Assembly: GCA_947455455.1 (NCBI GenBank)
Contig: CANGOE010000006.1
Span: forward strand, 1-60,738
Reading direction: 5' to 3'
Origin: Hyphomicrobiales bacterium
Lineage (GTDB): Bacteria > Pseudomonadota > Alphaproteobacteria > Rhizobiales > Beijerinckiaceae
DNA length: 60,738 bases
The position numbers were made by a program, and so were the translations under genes. Numbering within the stretch: position 1 is the first letter of the stretch; each line of letters opens with the position of its first letter. The notes under the pieces are model-generated. The model did no database searches, had not been told where the DNA came from, and saw nothing but the letters and a program-made list of their open reading frames with translations. Positions 44,567 to 54,030 of the stretch are shown here, one piece after another.

Positions 44567-46342
44567 ATGTCGGAATCAGCCGCAGAATATTTCGGCCAGC
44601 ATGGCTTTCGCCATGCTTGGTCCGTGGATTTCGAGTTTGTGGTCCTTCCGGGCCACAAACCAAATCCGTTTTGTATGGTCGCAAAGTGCGCCATTACTGG
44701 GAAGACAATCAAACTCTGGGGCGATGAACTCAATCATTGCCCCTTTGCATGCGATGATAACGAGTTGTTCATTGCTTACTATGCTTGCGCCGAAAGTGCT
44801 TGCTTCGACGCATTGGGTTGGCCTCAACCGCGCCGGATGCTCGATCTTTATGCCGAATTCCGCCTCGCAACCAATGGCGTAGGATCGAATTTCGGCAAAG
44901 GATTAATCGCCGCCCTGCTCCACTACGGGCTTCCGACCATCGGAGGCGAGGAAAAGGACGCCATGCGCGCCCTGGCCATTCGTGGCGGCCCCTGGAGTGA
45001 TGAAGAACGCGTCAGTCTATTGGACTACTGCGAAAGCGACGTGGACGCTGTTCTGAGGCTTCTGGAGCCACTCCTCGGAGCCATTGGCAGATCAGGCGAA
45101 GATTTTGGCAGAGCGCTCTTGAGAGGACGCTATATGGCCGCATTGGGTATCGTAGAAAACAACGGCATCCCGATCGATACCGAACTCCAAAACCGTATGA
45201 TCCATCACTGGTCCGCAATCATGCAGAACCTCATCAGTGAAGTGGATGAAGATTTCGGGATCTATGACAACGGCCGCTTTGTTCAAGCGCGATTTGAAGC
45301 GTATCTGTACGATAATAATATCCCCTGGCCGCGACTCTATACTGGTCGGTTGAAACTGGATGATGAAACATTCCGCCAGCAGGCCAAGGTCTATTCGTCG
45401 ATCGCCCCCCTGCATCAACTTCGGCACGCTCTTGGTCAGTTGCGTTTGAATGGCATTAATGTGGGGCCAGACAACCGTAGCAGAACAATGCTTTCACCCT
45501 TCGGTTCGAAAACAGGCCGCAACCAACCATCGACCAGTAGCTTTATTTTCGGGCCTTCGGTTTGGATCCGCAACCTGATTAAACCCGAGAAAGGTCGGGC
45601 TATTGCCTATGTCGACTGGTCGTCGCAGGAAATCGCCATCGCTGCGGCCCTTTCGAATGACGCCCTGTTGTGGGAGGCTTATGAAAGCGGCGATCCCTAT
45701 CTGGCCTTTGCCAAGCAGGCAGGGATTATTCCTCCAGACGCCACAAAGGACTCCCACCCCGAAGCCCGCCAACAATGCAAGGCCATCGTTCTGGGTCTGA
45801 ACTACGGCATGATGCCCCAGAGCATGTCGGCACAATCGGGCGTCCATATCGAACGCGCCCGCCAACTTCTCAATCTCCACAAGGCCACATACCGTACCTT
45901 TTGGGCATGGGGCGAGGCCAATGTGGACCATGCCTTGATGGGTCTGCCGCTTTCAACGGTTTTCGGGTGGCGAATCCACTTTCCGCACGGGCGCGGCCTT
46001 GAATTGAACCCCCGCTCGCTTCTCAATTGGCCCATGCAAAGTCATGGCGCGGAAATGATGCGGCTGGCTGTCTCAATGGCCGTTGAGGAGGGCCTCGTGA
46101 TTTGCGCTCCGGTGCATGATGCCCTGCTGATCGAAGCCCCAATCGATGACATCGAGCAGCACACTGCGCGACTGTCCGAAATCATGGCCGATGCGTCCGA
46201 AATGGTTCTGGGGGCAGGAAAGCGGTGCCGGACCGATGCAAAAATCACCCGCTATCCTGACCGTTTTGAAGACGAGCAACGGGGAGCACACATGTTTTCA
46301 ATCATCATGAAGCTGCTGCACCGGGCTGAAAACCAGAAGTAA
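44567..46342 (+). CDS. Family A DNA polymerase with 3'-5' exonuclease domain
   Basis: 591 residues from ATG 44567. The N-terminal half resembles a DnaQ-fold 3'-5' exonuclease (DFEFVVLPG with the first acidic pair; DYCESDVDAVLRL near the end of the domain). The polymerase domain has motif A (AYVDWSSQEIAIAAAL), a motif-B finger helix (QQCKAIVLGLNYGMMPQSM) and motif C (CAPVHDALLIEAP). Motif C has the catalytic Asp but Ala where Pol I has Glu, which may be normal in this mobile-element branch. No 5'-nuclease domain. Its presence suggests the element replicates or repairs its own DNA. Confidence 0.88.
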   Translation: MSESAAEYFGQHGFRHAWSVDFEFVVLPGHKPNPFCMVAKCAITGKTIKLWGDELNHCPFACDDNELFIAYYACAESACFDALGWPQPRRMLDLYAEFRLATNGVGSNFGKGLIAALLHYGLPTIGGEEKDAMRALAIRGGPWSDEERVSLLDYCESDVDAVLRLLEPLLGAIGRSGEDFGRALLRGRYMAALGIVENNGIPIDTELQNRMIHHWSAIMQNLISEVDEDFGIYDNGRFVQARFEAYLYDNNIPWPRLYTGRLKLDDETFRQQAKVYSSIAPLHQLRHALGQLRLNGINVGPDNRSRTMLSPFGSKTGRNQPSTSSFIFGPSVWIRNLIKPEKGRAIAYVDWSSQEIAIAAALSNDALLWEAYESGDPYLAFAKQAGIIPPDATKDSHPEARQQCKAIVLGLNYGMMPQSMSAQSGVHIERARQLLNLHKATYRTFWAWGEANVDHALMGLPLSTVFGWRIHFPHGRGLELNPRSLLNWPMQSHGAEMMRLAVSMAVEEGLVICAPVHDALLIEAPIDDIEQHTARLSEIMADASEMVLGAGKRCRTDAKITRYPDRFEDEQRGAHMFSIIMKLLHRAENQK

Positions 46343-46346
46343 CGAC

Positions 46347-46368
46347 CTCCCCCCTGCATTGGGGGGAG
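46347..46368. other. GC hairpin after the polymerase gene
   Basis: CTCCCCCC and GGGGGGAG form a perfect 8-bp stem with loop TGCATT, and a further CAGGGGGG at 46382-46389 can pair with CCCCCCTG. No T-run follows. It may be a structural terminator, an mRNA stabiliser or part of a replication origin. Confidence 0.45.
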
Positions 46369-46439
46369 CCATACCCCAAAACAGGGGGGTGCATGGAGCC
46401 TTATTTAAGGATTTATCTTAAACATTATGGAGACAAAAG

Positions 46440-46850
46440 ATGGATGCGCCTAACCTGACCAAGATGCTTGGTTTAACAAGCCAACCAGCAATATCCGATA
46501 GCCATCAGCCAGAAACCAGAACAGTCAATACAATCGGAGCAACGGCTTTCATTCCCCCACTGGCATTGCATATTGTCATAAGCATTGTGGAGGCTAAGGC
46601 CGAGAAAGCGCTGCCCCTTGTCCTCGCTATCCACCGCCAACTGCACATGACCAAGCGGGAGACAACACCCTTGAATGCCGCAGTCTGGAAAGCGGCTGGT
46701 TCCCCGTCTTCACGGGAGAGGGAAAGCATCATGCGCAAACTGAAGGATTTGCCGGGGATCATCCGGCTGGAGAAGGACAGAACAACCACATCGCATTATC
46801 GCGTGGGCCGTGGATCCGAATGGATCAGCGATAAAAAGCCCATTGAATGA
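46440..46850 (+). CDS. Element protein, possible winged helix
   Basis: 136 residues, start behind GGAG (spacing about 8). The C-terminal half (LPLVLAIHRQLHMTKRETTPLNAAVWKAAG, RESIMRKLKDLPGIIRLEKDR, SHYRVGRG) looks like a winged-helix module with a basic wing. No family recognised. It is the last plus-strand gene of the element's left block, facing the XRE gene. A replication or regulatory role is a guess. Confidence 0.6.
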   Translation: MDAPNLTKMLGLTSQPAISDSHQPETRTVNTIGATAFIPPLALHIVISIVEAKAEKALPLVLAIHRQLHMTKRETTPLNAAVWKAAGSPSSRERESIMRKLKDLPGIIRLEKDRTTTSHYRVGRGSEWISDKKPIE

Positions 46851-46880
46851 TCAATACTCCAAAAAACATCCTGTTTCAGG

Positions 46881-46902
46881 TCGCGCACGCGCGCGCATAT
46901 AT
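46881..46902. other. Alternating purine-pyrimidine tract
   Basis: A 22-bp perfectly alternating stretch, mostly CG followed by ATATATG, between two convergent genes. Such tracts favour Z-DNA or easy melting. Function unknown; in this position it could be part of a replication or nicking region. Confidence 0.35.
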
Positions 46903-46976
46903 GTCTAAAAAGGCCACGGAAGCTATTATGCCCTGGGCGGTGACCCGTAACATTGCCGCTTCATTGAGGCGACACG

Positions 46977-47213
46977 TCACACAACCTGCACCACCCCGAC
47001 AGCGGGGTGTGATGTCATCATGACACCATGCGCCTCCAGGGCTGTGATGATCGCGGCACGTTTTTTGGCAGATGTCGGGATCCTTCGCTCCCAGAACCTG
47101 ATTTGCCTTTCATCAACCCCGATCACCTGACCCAGTCCGCGCTGCGTCAGCCCTGCCAATGCCCGCGCGGCTTTTAACTGGCGACATGAAACCAGATCGC
47201 CGCCCTGCTTCAT
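46977..47213 (-). CDS. XRE-family regulator
   Basis: 78 residues from ATG 47213 (GGAGGG seven bases upstream), overlapping the preceding stop by one base (TGATG). A Cro/CI-type helix-turn-helix is clear: LKAARALAGLTQRGLGQVIGVDERQIRFWERR. It probably regulates the element's own genes. Confidence 0.82.
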   Translation of the reverse strand: MKQGGDLVSCRQLKAARALAGLTQRGLGQVIGVDERQIRFWERRIPTSAKKRAAIITALEAHGVMMTSHPAVGVVQVV

Positions 47214-47425
47214 CACAAAGCCCTCCGGAACTGGGCGAGGGTCACATCCAGAAAGCGGTGGAGGCCATCACGGATCGCCAGAGTTGTGTGGCGGTCCTGC
47301 TCGGCCAAAAAACCGCGGATGACAAGTTCTGACACCTCGGCATCCCTCACTTCAATGCCGACATAACGAAGCCCACGCTTGCGGCGGGCACGAAGGAGAG
47401 CCATTCGATCGCTGGAGCGGGACAT
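47213..47425 (-). CDS. Small element protein of unknown function
   Basis: 70 residues with a strong GGAGG start signal. It is basic at the N-terminus (ALLRARRKRGLRYVGIEV) and has an Arg/Lys-rich helical pattern (VSELVIRGFLAEQDR). It resembles small plasmid-type proteins encoded beside XRE regulators, but I cannot assign a family. The one-base overlap with the regulator suggests the pair is co-translated, possibly as an antidote-like or co-regulatory unit. It does not look like a known toxin. Confidence 0.6.
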   Translation of the reverse strand: MSRSSDRMALLRARRKRGLRYVGIEVRDAEVSELVIRGFLAEQDRHTTLAIRDGLHRFLDVTLAQFRRAL

Positions 47426-47567
47426 TCAAAACCTCCTATAGAAGGTAATAGAATACCGCAAATAACCGATTTTTTCTACCTCAATCAAGCTGATGGAGGA
47501 AGGTTAAAATCCGTCTACATGAGCCATCGGCCCAATCAATATAAGCAAATCTGAGAACGGAGCATTT

Positions 47568-50500
47568 TTAGTCATTGGAAGTTGCCACTAACAACCTCTC
47601 GAGCTCAGCGATATCATCACGGAACGACTGAGTAAGCCTGCTGTAGCCAAGCTCTTCAGCAACCGAACGTGGCAAATCCAATGGGTTCTGGATTTTCAAT
47701 GCCGAAACCAATCCCAATCTTTCTGGCAACGGCACTTCCTTCCATAGCCGGTCACGCCCGTTAAACTGAAGTCCACGGAAGTGCACAAGATTTTGAGGTT
47801 GAGTGTCCGCTGGCCAATAAACAGTGTGCCCGTCAGACACTCTCGTGGAATTGGGAATATTTTTGATCGCATCCCAGACCGTTGACGATATTTGGCCGCC
47901 TGTCCGCTTAAAGCCATGTTCGCGGGCTATAAGGTCACTTAGTCTTTTATAGGTAATGGGCGCTTCAGCCGCTATATGCGCGAGTGCAAGTTGCCGAATT
48001 GTTGCCCGATAACTAGGTTCATGGAACCGAGGTGCATCGTCAGCAAGAGGTGCGTGTTCGCCCGTGATGTCAAATGTAGGCTGTAATTCTTGAGGCGCTG
48101 GCGCAACAGAACCTGTTTGGTGGGCACCCAAATCAAAAGCAGGTGTGGAAACTGGTATAGATATCACTACAGGTGACGGCCGTAGGACATCCACTGCTTC
48201 ATGCTCATCCTTGATGTTTTCAAGCCACACGCCAACCTCGGGTAAATCAGGAGCTTCTTCTTGTGATGGCGAATTTGTGTCCCGTTCGGCCAAAATTTGC
48301 CTATCCTTTTCAAGGAGTGCGAGTAGATCCAGATTTAGTTTCTGAAGGCGCGCCTCAGGGTCAATGAACCAGTCCGTCGACCAAATTCTAAACAGTTGCC
48401 AGCCAAGGCGCTCGAGAATAATGTGCCTTACTCGGTCGCGATCGCGTGCTGAGGGCGAGCTATGGTAAGTTGCGCCGTCACATTCGACGCCTGCCAGAAA
48501 TTTGCCTGGAGCGTCCGGATGAATCACACCCAGATCAATACGGAACTTGGACACACCGATCTGTGTCCGGACTGTCCAACCAAGCCTGCGCAGACCTTCG
48601 GCGACTGACATTTCGAAATCGGAGTCATAGTCGTTCGTAGCTATCGAACGGATTGCGGCACCCAGCGCGGATGGACCTTGCGAAGCAAATTCAAGATAGT
48701 GCTTTAAATCGCGAACCGCTTCGGCCTGTGTGCGCGTGAGATCGATCATGGATGGATCGAAACTTGTGAAGACCATCACTTCGCTTGTAGCACGCGTGAT
48801 AGCCACATTTAGGCGGCGTTCACCCCCTTTGCGATTGAGCGGGCCAAAACTCATCGACATGGTCGCTGCACCAGGTTCCGTTGGCCCATAGCAGACGGAA
48901 ATCATGATCACATCCCGCTGGTCTCCCTGCACGGTTTCGAGATTCTTGACAAAAACGGGCTCTCGAGCGTTGTGATTGAAGAACCGCTCGAGGTCGGGCC
49001 ATTTTCTTCGTTCGGCATCAAGCAAATCTTCGATAAGCCGTTGTTGCTCAGAGTTCATTGTCACAATGCCAAGCGACAATTCATTGCGATTGGGGTCCGA
49101 TAAGAGCTTTATCGCTGCATTAACGACAGCTTGTGCCTCGATCTGATTTGTTCGGCTTTTTCCCCGCGAATAAATGCCGTCAACCTTGTGTAATACGACA
49201 GCGGTGTCACGTGTATCTGCTGATGGAAACGTTACCAACTCACCCTTGTAGTATGCGTGATTTGAAAACGCGATCAGGCTTTCGTGTTTGCTTCGGTAGT
49301 GGCCTGTCAAACGGTGCAGGGGGACGCGCGCCGCAAGGGCCTCATCCAGAATGCTATCAAGATCCGGTTCGGTATCGCCATTTCCTCCATCATCAATCCC
49401 TGGTGCCTTATCGAAGAAACTAGTGGGTGGCATCTGACGCGGATCGCCCACGACAATGCATCGACGACCTCGTGCAATTGCGCCGATTGAGTCCGGTACT
49501 GTGATCTGACTTGCTTCGTCAAATACGACAAGATCAAAAAGCGAAGTATTAGCTGGCAGGAATTGCGCCACCGAAAGCGGGCTCATCAACATGCAAGGCG
49601 TAAGAGTGGTTAACGCTTGCCCCATTTCACCCACTAACTGACGAACAGGCATATGGCCAATCGTCCGTTGAAGCTGCCTTGAAAGAACCCCAAACCCCTG
49701 ATCAGCAGTGAGATCATTCCGCCCTGGCACGGCTCCTGATAATTTGGCACGGATATAATCAGCGGTCATTCCTGACATCTCTTCATCCAGCCTTCGAAAA
49801 GTTCGGATTAAGTCGGAGTGTTCTACAGCTGAAAATCTGTTGAGTTCCGGACGGGCGTCAATTAGCTCCGGAGCAACCCATCGACAATAAGCTGTTCTCA
49901 ATCCGTCAACAACTTGATCATGCCTGATCGTTCCCAATTCTAACCCGGTTACGAGAGTAGTGAGACCCTTGGCCTCAGCCTCTCGCTTGACCATGATCCA
50001 TCCACACCAAGGGTTAAGTCGGCGTTCGCGTTCGACTAATCGGGCTGTTAATTCTGTCAGTGGGGCAATCTGTTGTTCTTCGGGCGTCAAGGACGGCGCC
50101 CCCGACAATTCACGGAAGTCGGACAAAGCAGTCTCAAAATCGGCCAGTGCCAAAACTAATCTGCGCGCTGCTCGATCAATAGTGCTACCGGGTTCAAGCA
50201 TATCCCTGCCGTCGCAGAGCTTTCGGTTCAAAGTCGCACGCAAGGTGATGAGATCTCGCCCTTCACCTGCCAGCCGTTGAACGGCTGACCGCAAACCCTC
50301 CGCGGCAGCTAAGTTGCTTTCAAGAGCAGCAATATCTGTCTTTAAGCCTCGCCAAGGAGTGCTCGCTGGAAGTCCATCCTCAAGTAGTGTGAGTTCTTCC
50401 TGAAGCGCTCTCAAATCGGCGAGCGTTTCCAGATCTTGTTCCGGCTTAGGGACATGCGTTGCTGTCAGGCCGAAGGCATCCCAAATTGCAATTCGGAGCT

Positions 50501-52052
50501 TTTTGACATAGCCACCTTTGAAAAGGAAAAATTTTCCTTCTGCTTCTTCGCGTTCTGCTATCCATCTTTGGAGTGGCTGAATGGAAATTTTTTCTTCATC
50601 GTAAAAGGGCGACAGTGATCCGCACCTTTTTCGATAATCGGCAAGTGCATGAACCAAGGCTCCGAGCTTTGCAAATGTCTCCTTAGTCTCCGCTGTCAGG
50701 GCGAAGCTAAGATTGGCGCGTTCGCAATCAGGTAGAAGTGCGACAAGATCCGACAAAGCCCGCGCTTCTCCTAGCGTGGCTGTGGATTCATCAAGCCCAA
50801 GCTGTCCGATGAGATCAATTCTCGATGTAAGCAGATCCTGTGATGCACTGCCGAGCCGTCGAGCTGAAGCAATCAATTTTGACTGCCATGCGAAAGACCA
50901 CTCCCCATGAAGGACTGTGGGGAAGGTATTTATATCATCTTGTTCAATCTGGCTAAATTGTTGACCTAACCGCTTGGCGACTTCGCACAGGTCTGTAAAT
51001 GCTTCAGCGTCCGGCGCGAGGCCAACCGGCCCCTGGTTCTTTGGCCAGTCAAGCTCTACTCGATGCAAGTCGCCGTAGCGAAGGCTTCGACCAATTGCAT
51101 CCCTTGCGCTGATGCCTGCTGGACCGGGTTGGTGCAGCGCGTCAACCAGCCCATTCAATCGCCCACGCAAATCGGCAAGACGAGTAGCTGTCTTTTCCCA
51201 TTCGGCCGGGCTGTGCTCGCCGCGCCGCTTCCAAGCGGCATCTAGTTGATCAAGTAAGGCCCGTTTATTTGCCTTGTTGGAATGAAGTTCCAAACAGAAG
51301 TCGCCAAGACCAGCTGCAACTAAGCGTTTATAGACAACCTCCAGCGCGGCCATCTTTTCCGAGACAAACAGAACTTTCCGCCCCAGAGCGATATTGTGAG
51401 CAATAATATTGCCAATTGTCTCGGATTTTCCGGTGCCTGGCGGGCCTTCGAGTACAAAATCACCATCAAGGCCAGATGCATGAATTGCAACAATTTGGCT
51501 GGAATCTGCGTTCAGAGGTGCAAAGATTGAAGAGGCTTGGATCTTTTTATCTATCTCCTTTGGATCTAGGAACTTCGTCCCGCTTGGGTAGGGGTCGCGG
51601 GGTGTATCAATGAGATGTCGAACGAAAGGCGTTTCCTTTAATGTTTCAGTCCGATCCGTCAGGTCTTTCCACATTAAATATTTTGCGAAGGAAAAGGTGC
51701 TGAGGAAAACTTCTTCGACAACTTCAAATCCAGGGACGTCTTTTACCTTTTGCCTAACGTGGTTCCAGATGCTGTGAACATCAATACCGCTGCGGTCTTT
51801 CGGTAATTCTCCAGACAATTCGGAAAGGTTGATACCGAAATCCTGGCGAAGCATCTGTAAAAGAGTAAGGTTGAAAACAGTGTCGTCGTCGTGACGCAGA
51901 ATATAGGGCTTTGACCTGGCGCTGGCGCGTTCGAGCCGTACAGGCATCAGGATCATCGGTGCGCTGTACCTGGTTTTATCGCCAGAGGGGGCCCACCGCA
52001 GTATGCCGAGTACAAGAAATAGCGTGTTACTGCCGCCTTCTTCAAGATCCAC
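47568..52052 (-). CDS. SF1 helicase-nuclease, C-terminal part (DUF4011/MTES_1575/DUF3320)
   Basis: A 1494-residue segment from the first usable start (GTG 52052); the frame is open up to a TAA at 52122-52124. It carries the end of DUF4011 (DLEEGGSNTLFLVLGILRW), a helicase Walker A (EGPPGTGKSETI, at about residues 202-213), Walker B (LVVFDEASQI), further SF1 motifs (YRSKHESLIAFSN, LNVAITRAT), a Vsr-like nuclease (GVECDGATYHSSPSARDRDR) and a DUF3320-like winged helix near the C-terminus. Proteins of this make-up recur in defence islands as anti-phage DNA-processing enzymes. It is in the same frame as the N-terminal fragment at 52122-53561, so it is the downstream half of one ancestral gene of about 2000 codons. 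Confidence 0.85.
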   Translation of the reverse strand: MDLEEGGSNTLFLVLGILRWAPSGDKTRYSAPMILMPVRLERASARSKPYILRHDDDTVFNLTLLQMLRQDFGINLSELSGELPKDRSGIDVHSIWNHVRQKVKDVPGFEVVEEVFLSTFSFAKYLMWKDLTDRTETLKETPFVRHLIDTPRDPYPSGTKFLDPKEIDKKIQASSIFAPLNADSSQIVAIHASGLDGDFVLEGPPGTGKSETIGNIIAHNIALGRKVLFVSEKMAALEVVYKRLVAAGLGDFCLELHSNKANKRALLDQLDAAWKRRGEHSPAEWEKTATRLADLRGRLNGLVDALHQPGPAGISARDAIGRSLRYGDLHRVELDWPKNQGPVGLAPDAEAFTDLCEVAKRLGQQFSQIEQDDINTFPTVLHGEWSFAWQSKLIASARRLGSASQDLLTSRIDLIGQLGLDESTATLGEARALSDLVALLPDCERANLSFALTAETKETFAKLGALVHALADYRKRCGSLSPFYDEEKISIQPLQRWIAEREEAEGKFFLFKGGYVKKLRIAIWDAFGLTATHVPKPEQDLETLADLRALQEELTLLEDGLPASTPWRGLKTDIAALESNLAAAEGLRSAVQRLAGEGRDLITLRATLNRKLCDGRDMLEPGSTIDRAARRLVLALADFETALSDFRELSGAPSLTPEEQQIAPLTELTARLVERERRLNPWCGWIMVKREAEAKGLTTLVTGLELGTIRHDQVVDGLRTAYCRWVAPELIDARPELNRFSAVEHSDLIRTFRRLDEEMSGMTADYIRAKLSGAVPGRNDLTADQGFGVLSRQLQRTIGHMPVRQLVGEMGQALTTLTPCMLMSPLSVAQFLPANTSLFDLVVFDEASQITVPDSIGAIARGRRCIVVGDPRQMPPTSFFDKAPGIDDGGNGDTEPDLDSILDEALAARVPLHRLTGHYRSKHESLIAFSNHAYYKGELVTFPSADTRDTAVVLHKVDGIYSRGKSRTNQIEAQAVVNAAIKLLSDPNRNELSLGIVTMNSEQQRLIEDLLDAERRKWPDLERFFNHNAREPVFVKNLETVQGDQRDVIMISVCYGPTEPGAATMSMSFGPLNRKGGERRLNVAITRATSEVMVFTSFDPSMIDLTRTQAEAVRDLKHYLEFASQGPSALGAAIRSIATNDYDSDFEMSVAEGLRRLGWTVRTQIGVSKFRIDLGVIHPDAPGKFLAGVECDGATYHSSPSARDRDRVRHIILERLGWQLFRIWSTDWFIDPEARLQKLNLDLLALLEKDRQILAERDTNSPSQEEAPDLPEVGVWLENIKDEHEAVDVLRPSPVVISIPVSTPAFDLGAHQTGSVAPAPQELQPTFDITGEHAPLADDAPRFHEPSYRATIRQLALAHIAAEAPITYKRLSDLIAREHGFKRTGGQISSTVWDAIKNIPNSTRVSDGHTVYWPADTQPQNLVHFRGLQFNGRDRLWKEVPLPERLGLVSALKIQNPLDLPRSVAEELGYSRLTQSFRDDIAELERLLVATSND

Positions 52053-52121
52053 CTTTGCCTTGCGGTAAAGCTCAATAGTTCCCTTTTCGAGTTGCTTTTC
52101 ATCTGTATTGGCGACGATCTC

Positions 52122-53561
52122 TTAGCGATCCATGGCGTCACGAGCGAAGTTCACGGACCAGTCATCTCCAGTCCGGAGACGGAAGATTGTCTCATCGGCT
52201 TGCGCCGCCGCATCACGTCGTTCAGGGGGGACTATGATGCGTATATGCTTCCCTTCAGCGATCTTATCTTCCAATACGGATGGGTCGGGACAAAAAATCG
52301 GTATAGCTGAAGCTGAGTGCTTCAGGTTCAAAAGGCGATTGCGTTTTGAAAGGTCTAGCAGACTGCGGCGCCAGATTGCGAGGCGCTCCTCTGGTGTTCG
52401 TTCTGTATCGTCCAACTCCACGGGCGGATCGAAAAGGGGCAAGTCAGGCGGTGCGTCCAAGGGCGGCATTGAACCGCGTGGTTTATCTGGTCCTGTATGG
52501 GTATCGGTTGTGTCAGCAACTGATGATAGTGGTTGAATTCCTCGCCGACGGGCCTGGCGAACATCAACGGCATAGATGAACCGCGAATCGTTCTCTTCTG
52601 CGAGCTGGCGCTCCGCCTCTGCGATTGCTTTTGTGAAAGGAATAGGGTGGCCGGTTGTGGCCAATGTCGTTTCAAAAATCACCAACTCTTTCAGGGCGAT
52701 AGATTTTCTGACGACGATAGGATCATCAACTGTCAGGGTAGGAAAGTACTGAGGCTGCAACCAAGCACCCACCAGCGCATGCTCCTCCGTGAAAACAACT
52801 ACGGGGTGGAGTCCTGCCTGCTCGAACGCAGCAGCAAACAGAAGCGCTGTATCGAGACATGTAGAAAGTCCGGTTTTCTCGATCTCGGAGGGTAATCGGA
52901 TCTTCTGGCCTGTGGTTTCGAAACTGGCAGGAGGAACGGCATATGTTATGGAGCGCGCCGAGACTGCCGCCCAAACACCAGACATTACCTCCCAAACACG
53001 TTTCCTTGACTTTTTTTGGTAACCATCGATCGAGCCGTCCCTACCACTGCTAGTCAGAATGCCTGCGCTTTCCTTCAACAGAAGCTGAACTGTTCCATCG
53101 TTCGGCGTCACAAATGCTGCCAGCAGTTCCGGCATGAAGCGGGAGCCACCCCATTCGTTTCGCGCCAGTGCTTCGACAGTCATACATTCTTCAGCCAGCA
53201 CCAACTCGCCTTGGCGCAAAGTGAATGTCACGTCGGAACGAAGCCTATCTGTAAGTTTGTCGAGCAGTCCGCCGGCCAATGGCACACGCACGTCCTTTGG
53301 TCGGAGTTGAGACCTGGCAGATATCCGATCAATAGTCCAAGTGCGTTCACCCAGGACTGCCGGATCCGAACGGACCGTCAAGGTCAGACCTTCAAGGTCG
53401 TTGTCGGAGTTGTTCTCTACGGCCAGGTCCAAGATCGTCGGCACATCGTTCTGGTGCGATGCAAAGGTGATTTTAGGGGCCAATGTGGCGCGAATTGAGG
53501 CTACTGAAACTTGGGCGGGCACGGCGGACTCATTTGGTTGATCAATTAATTTATTCGTCAC
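52122..53561 (-). CDS. DUF4011 helicase-nuclease, N-terminal fragment before in-frame TAA
   Basis: 479 residues from a GTG at 53561 (GAGG upstream). It begins with a beta-sandwich-like region, then a transglutaminase-like stretch (KTGLSTCLDTALLFAAAFEQAG, TEEHALVGAWL), and a DUF4011 start (RLAIWRRSLLDLSKRNRLLNLKHS). The frame ends in TAA at 52122-52124 within DUF4011. Removing that one codon would join it, without frameshift, to the next 1517 codons. A CAA-to-TAA change would explain it. Either the gene is inactivated, the two halves are made separately, or the base is wrong in the assembly. Confidence 0.8.
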   Translation of the reverse strand: MTNKLIDQPNESAVPAQVSVASIRATLAPKITFASHQNDVPTILDLAVENNSDNDLEGLTLTVRSDPAVLGERTWTIDRISARSQLRPKDVRVPLAGGLLDKLTDRLRSDVTFTLRQGELVLAEECMTVEALARNEWGGSRFMPELLAAFVTPNDGTVQLLLKESAGILTSSGRDGSIDGYQKKSRKRVWEVMSGVWAAVSARSITYAVPPASFETTGQKIRLPSEIEKTGLSTCLDTALLFAAAFEQAGLHPVVVFTEEHALVGAWLQPQYFPTLTVDDPIVVRKSIALKELVIFETTLATTGHPIPFTKAIAEAERQLAEENDSRFIYAVDVRQARRRGIQPLSSVADTTDTHTGPDKPRGSMPPLDAPPDLPLFDPPVELDDTERTPEERLAIWRRSLLDLSKRNRLLNLKHSASAIPIFCPDPSVLEDKIAEGKHIRIIVPPERRDAAAQADETIFRLRTGDDWSVNFARDAMDR

Positions 53562-54030
53562 AATCCGCGCCTCGTTAAAAATTCATGTGTCTTATTGCCG
53601 ATACATCATAAGCGGCTCCCGAGGGCTTCCTCAACCTGTTATTTTGAAAATGTGATGCAACCCAAGTAAGTGCTATACCAAATGCCAGTACATGATTGGC
53701 CAGCTTTAGTCCTACCCTTAATTAGGGGCATGACAAAAAATGGGGTTATCCCGGCAAGATAGACGGGGGGTATAAAGGCTAATCGATTTAGGAGGTGTCA
53801 AATATTAGGGATCTTTGAGCAAGCTCCGGGCTGGCTAACGCCGATCGATCTGGCGATAAAATTATCCCGAAAGGCAGACCACACCAGTTCTGATTGATTA
53901 AAGAAATCGCAGCTGAATAGCAGAGGCATGTTGGATCTTAGGTCAAAATACGGACGTCCGTGCGAAAGCACTTTTCCGTATATTTTCCGTACAAACGCTG
54001 ATTTTTCGGATTGGGGGTTGCTAACCCATT
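53562..54030. promoter_or_regulatory. Right-end gap of the element with arm-type integrase sites
   Basis: No gene is supported here. It contains the right arm-type pair (TTCCGTA repeats at 53971-53993) matching the left pair near 41462, and an inverted ACGGACGTCCGT at 53950-53961. A 5-bp hairpin GGGTT/AACCC (54015-54027) beside attR could terminate tRNA-Glu transcription. The promoter of the defence gene must also lie here. Confidence 0.5.

Noticed and set aside
52122-52124. Programmed recoding (readthrough) at the TAA
   Set aside because: No recoding signal is recognisable around the stop and TAA is the least leaky stop; a mutation is simpler.
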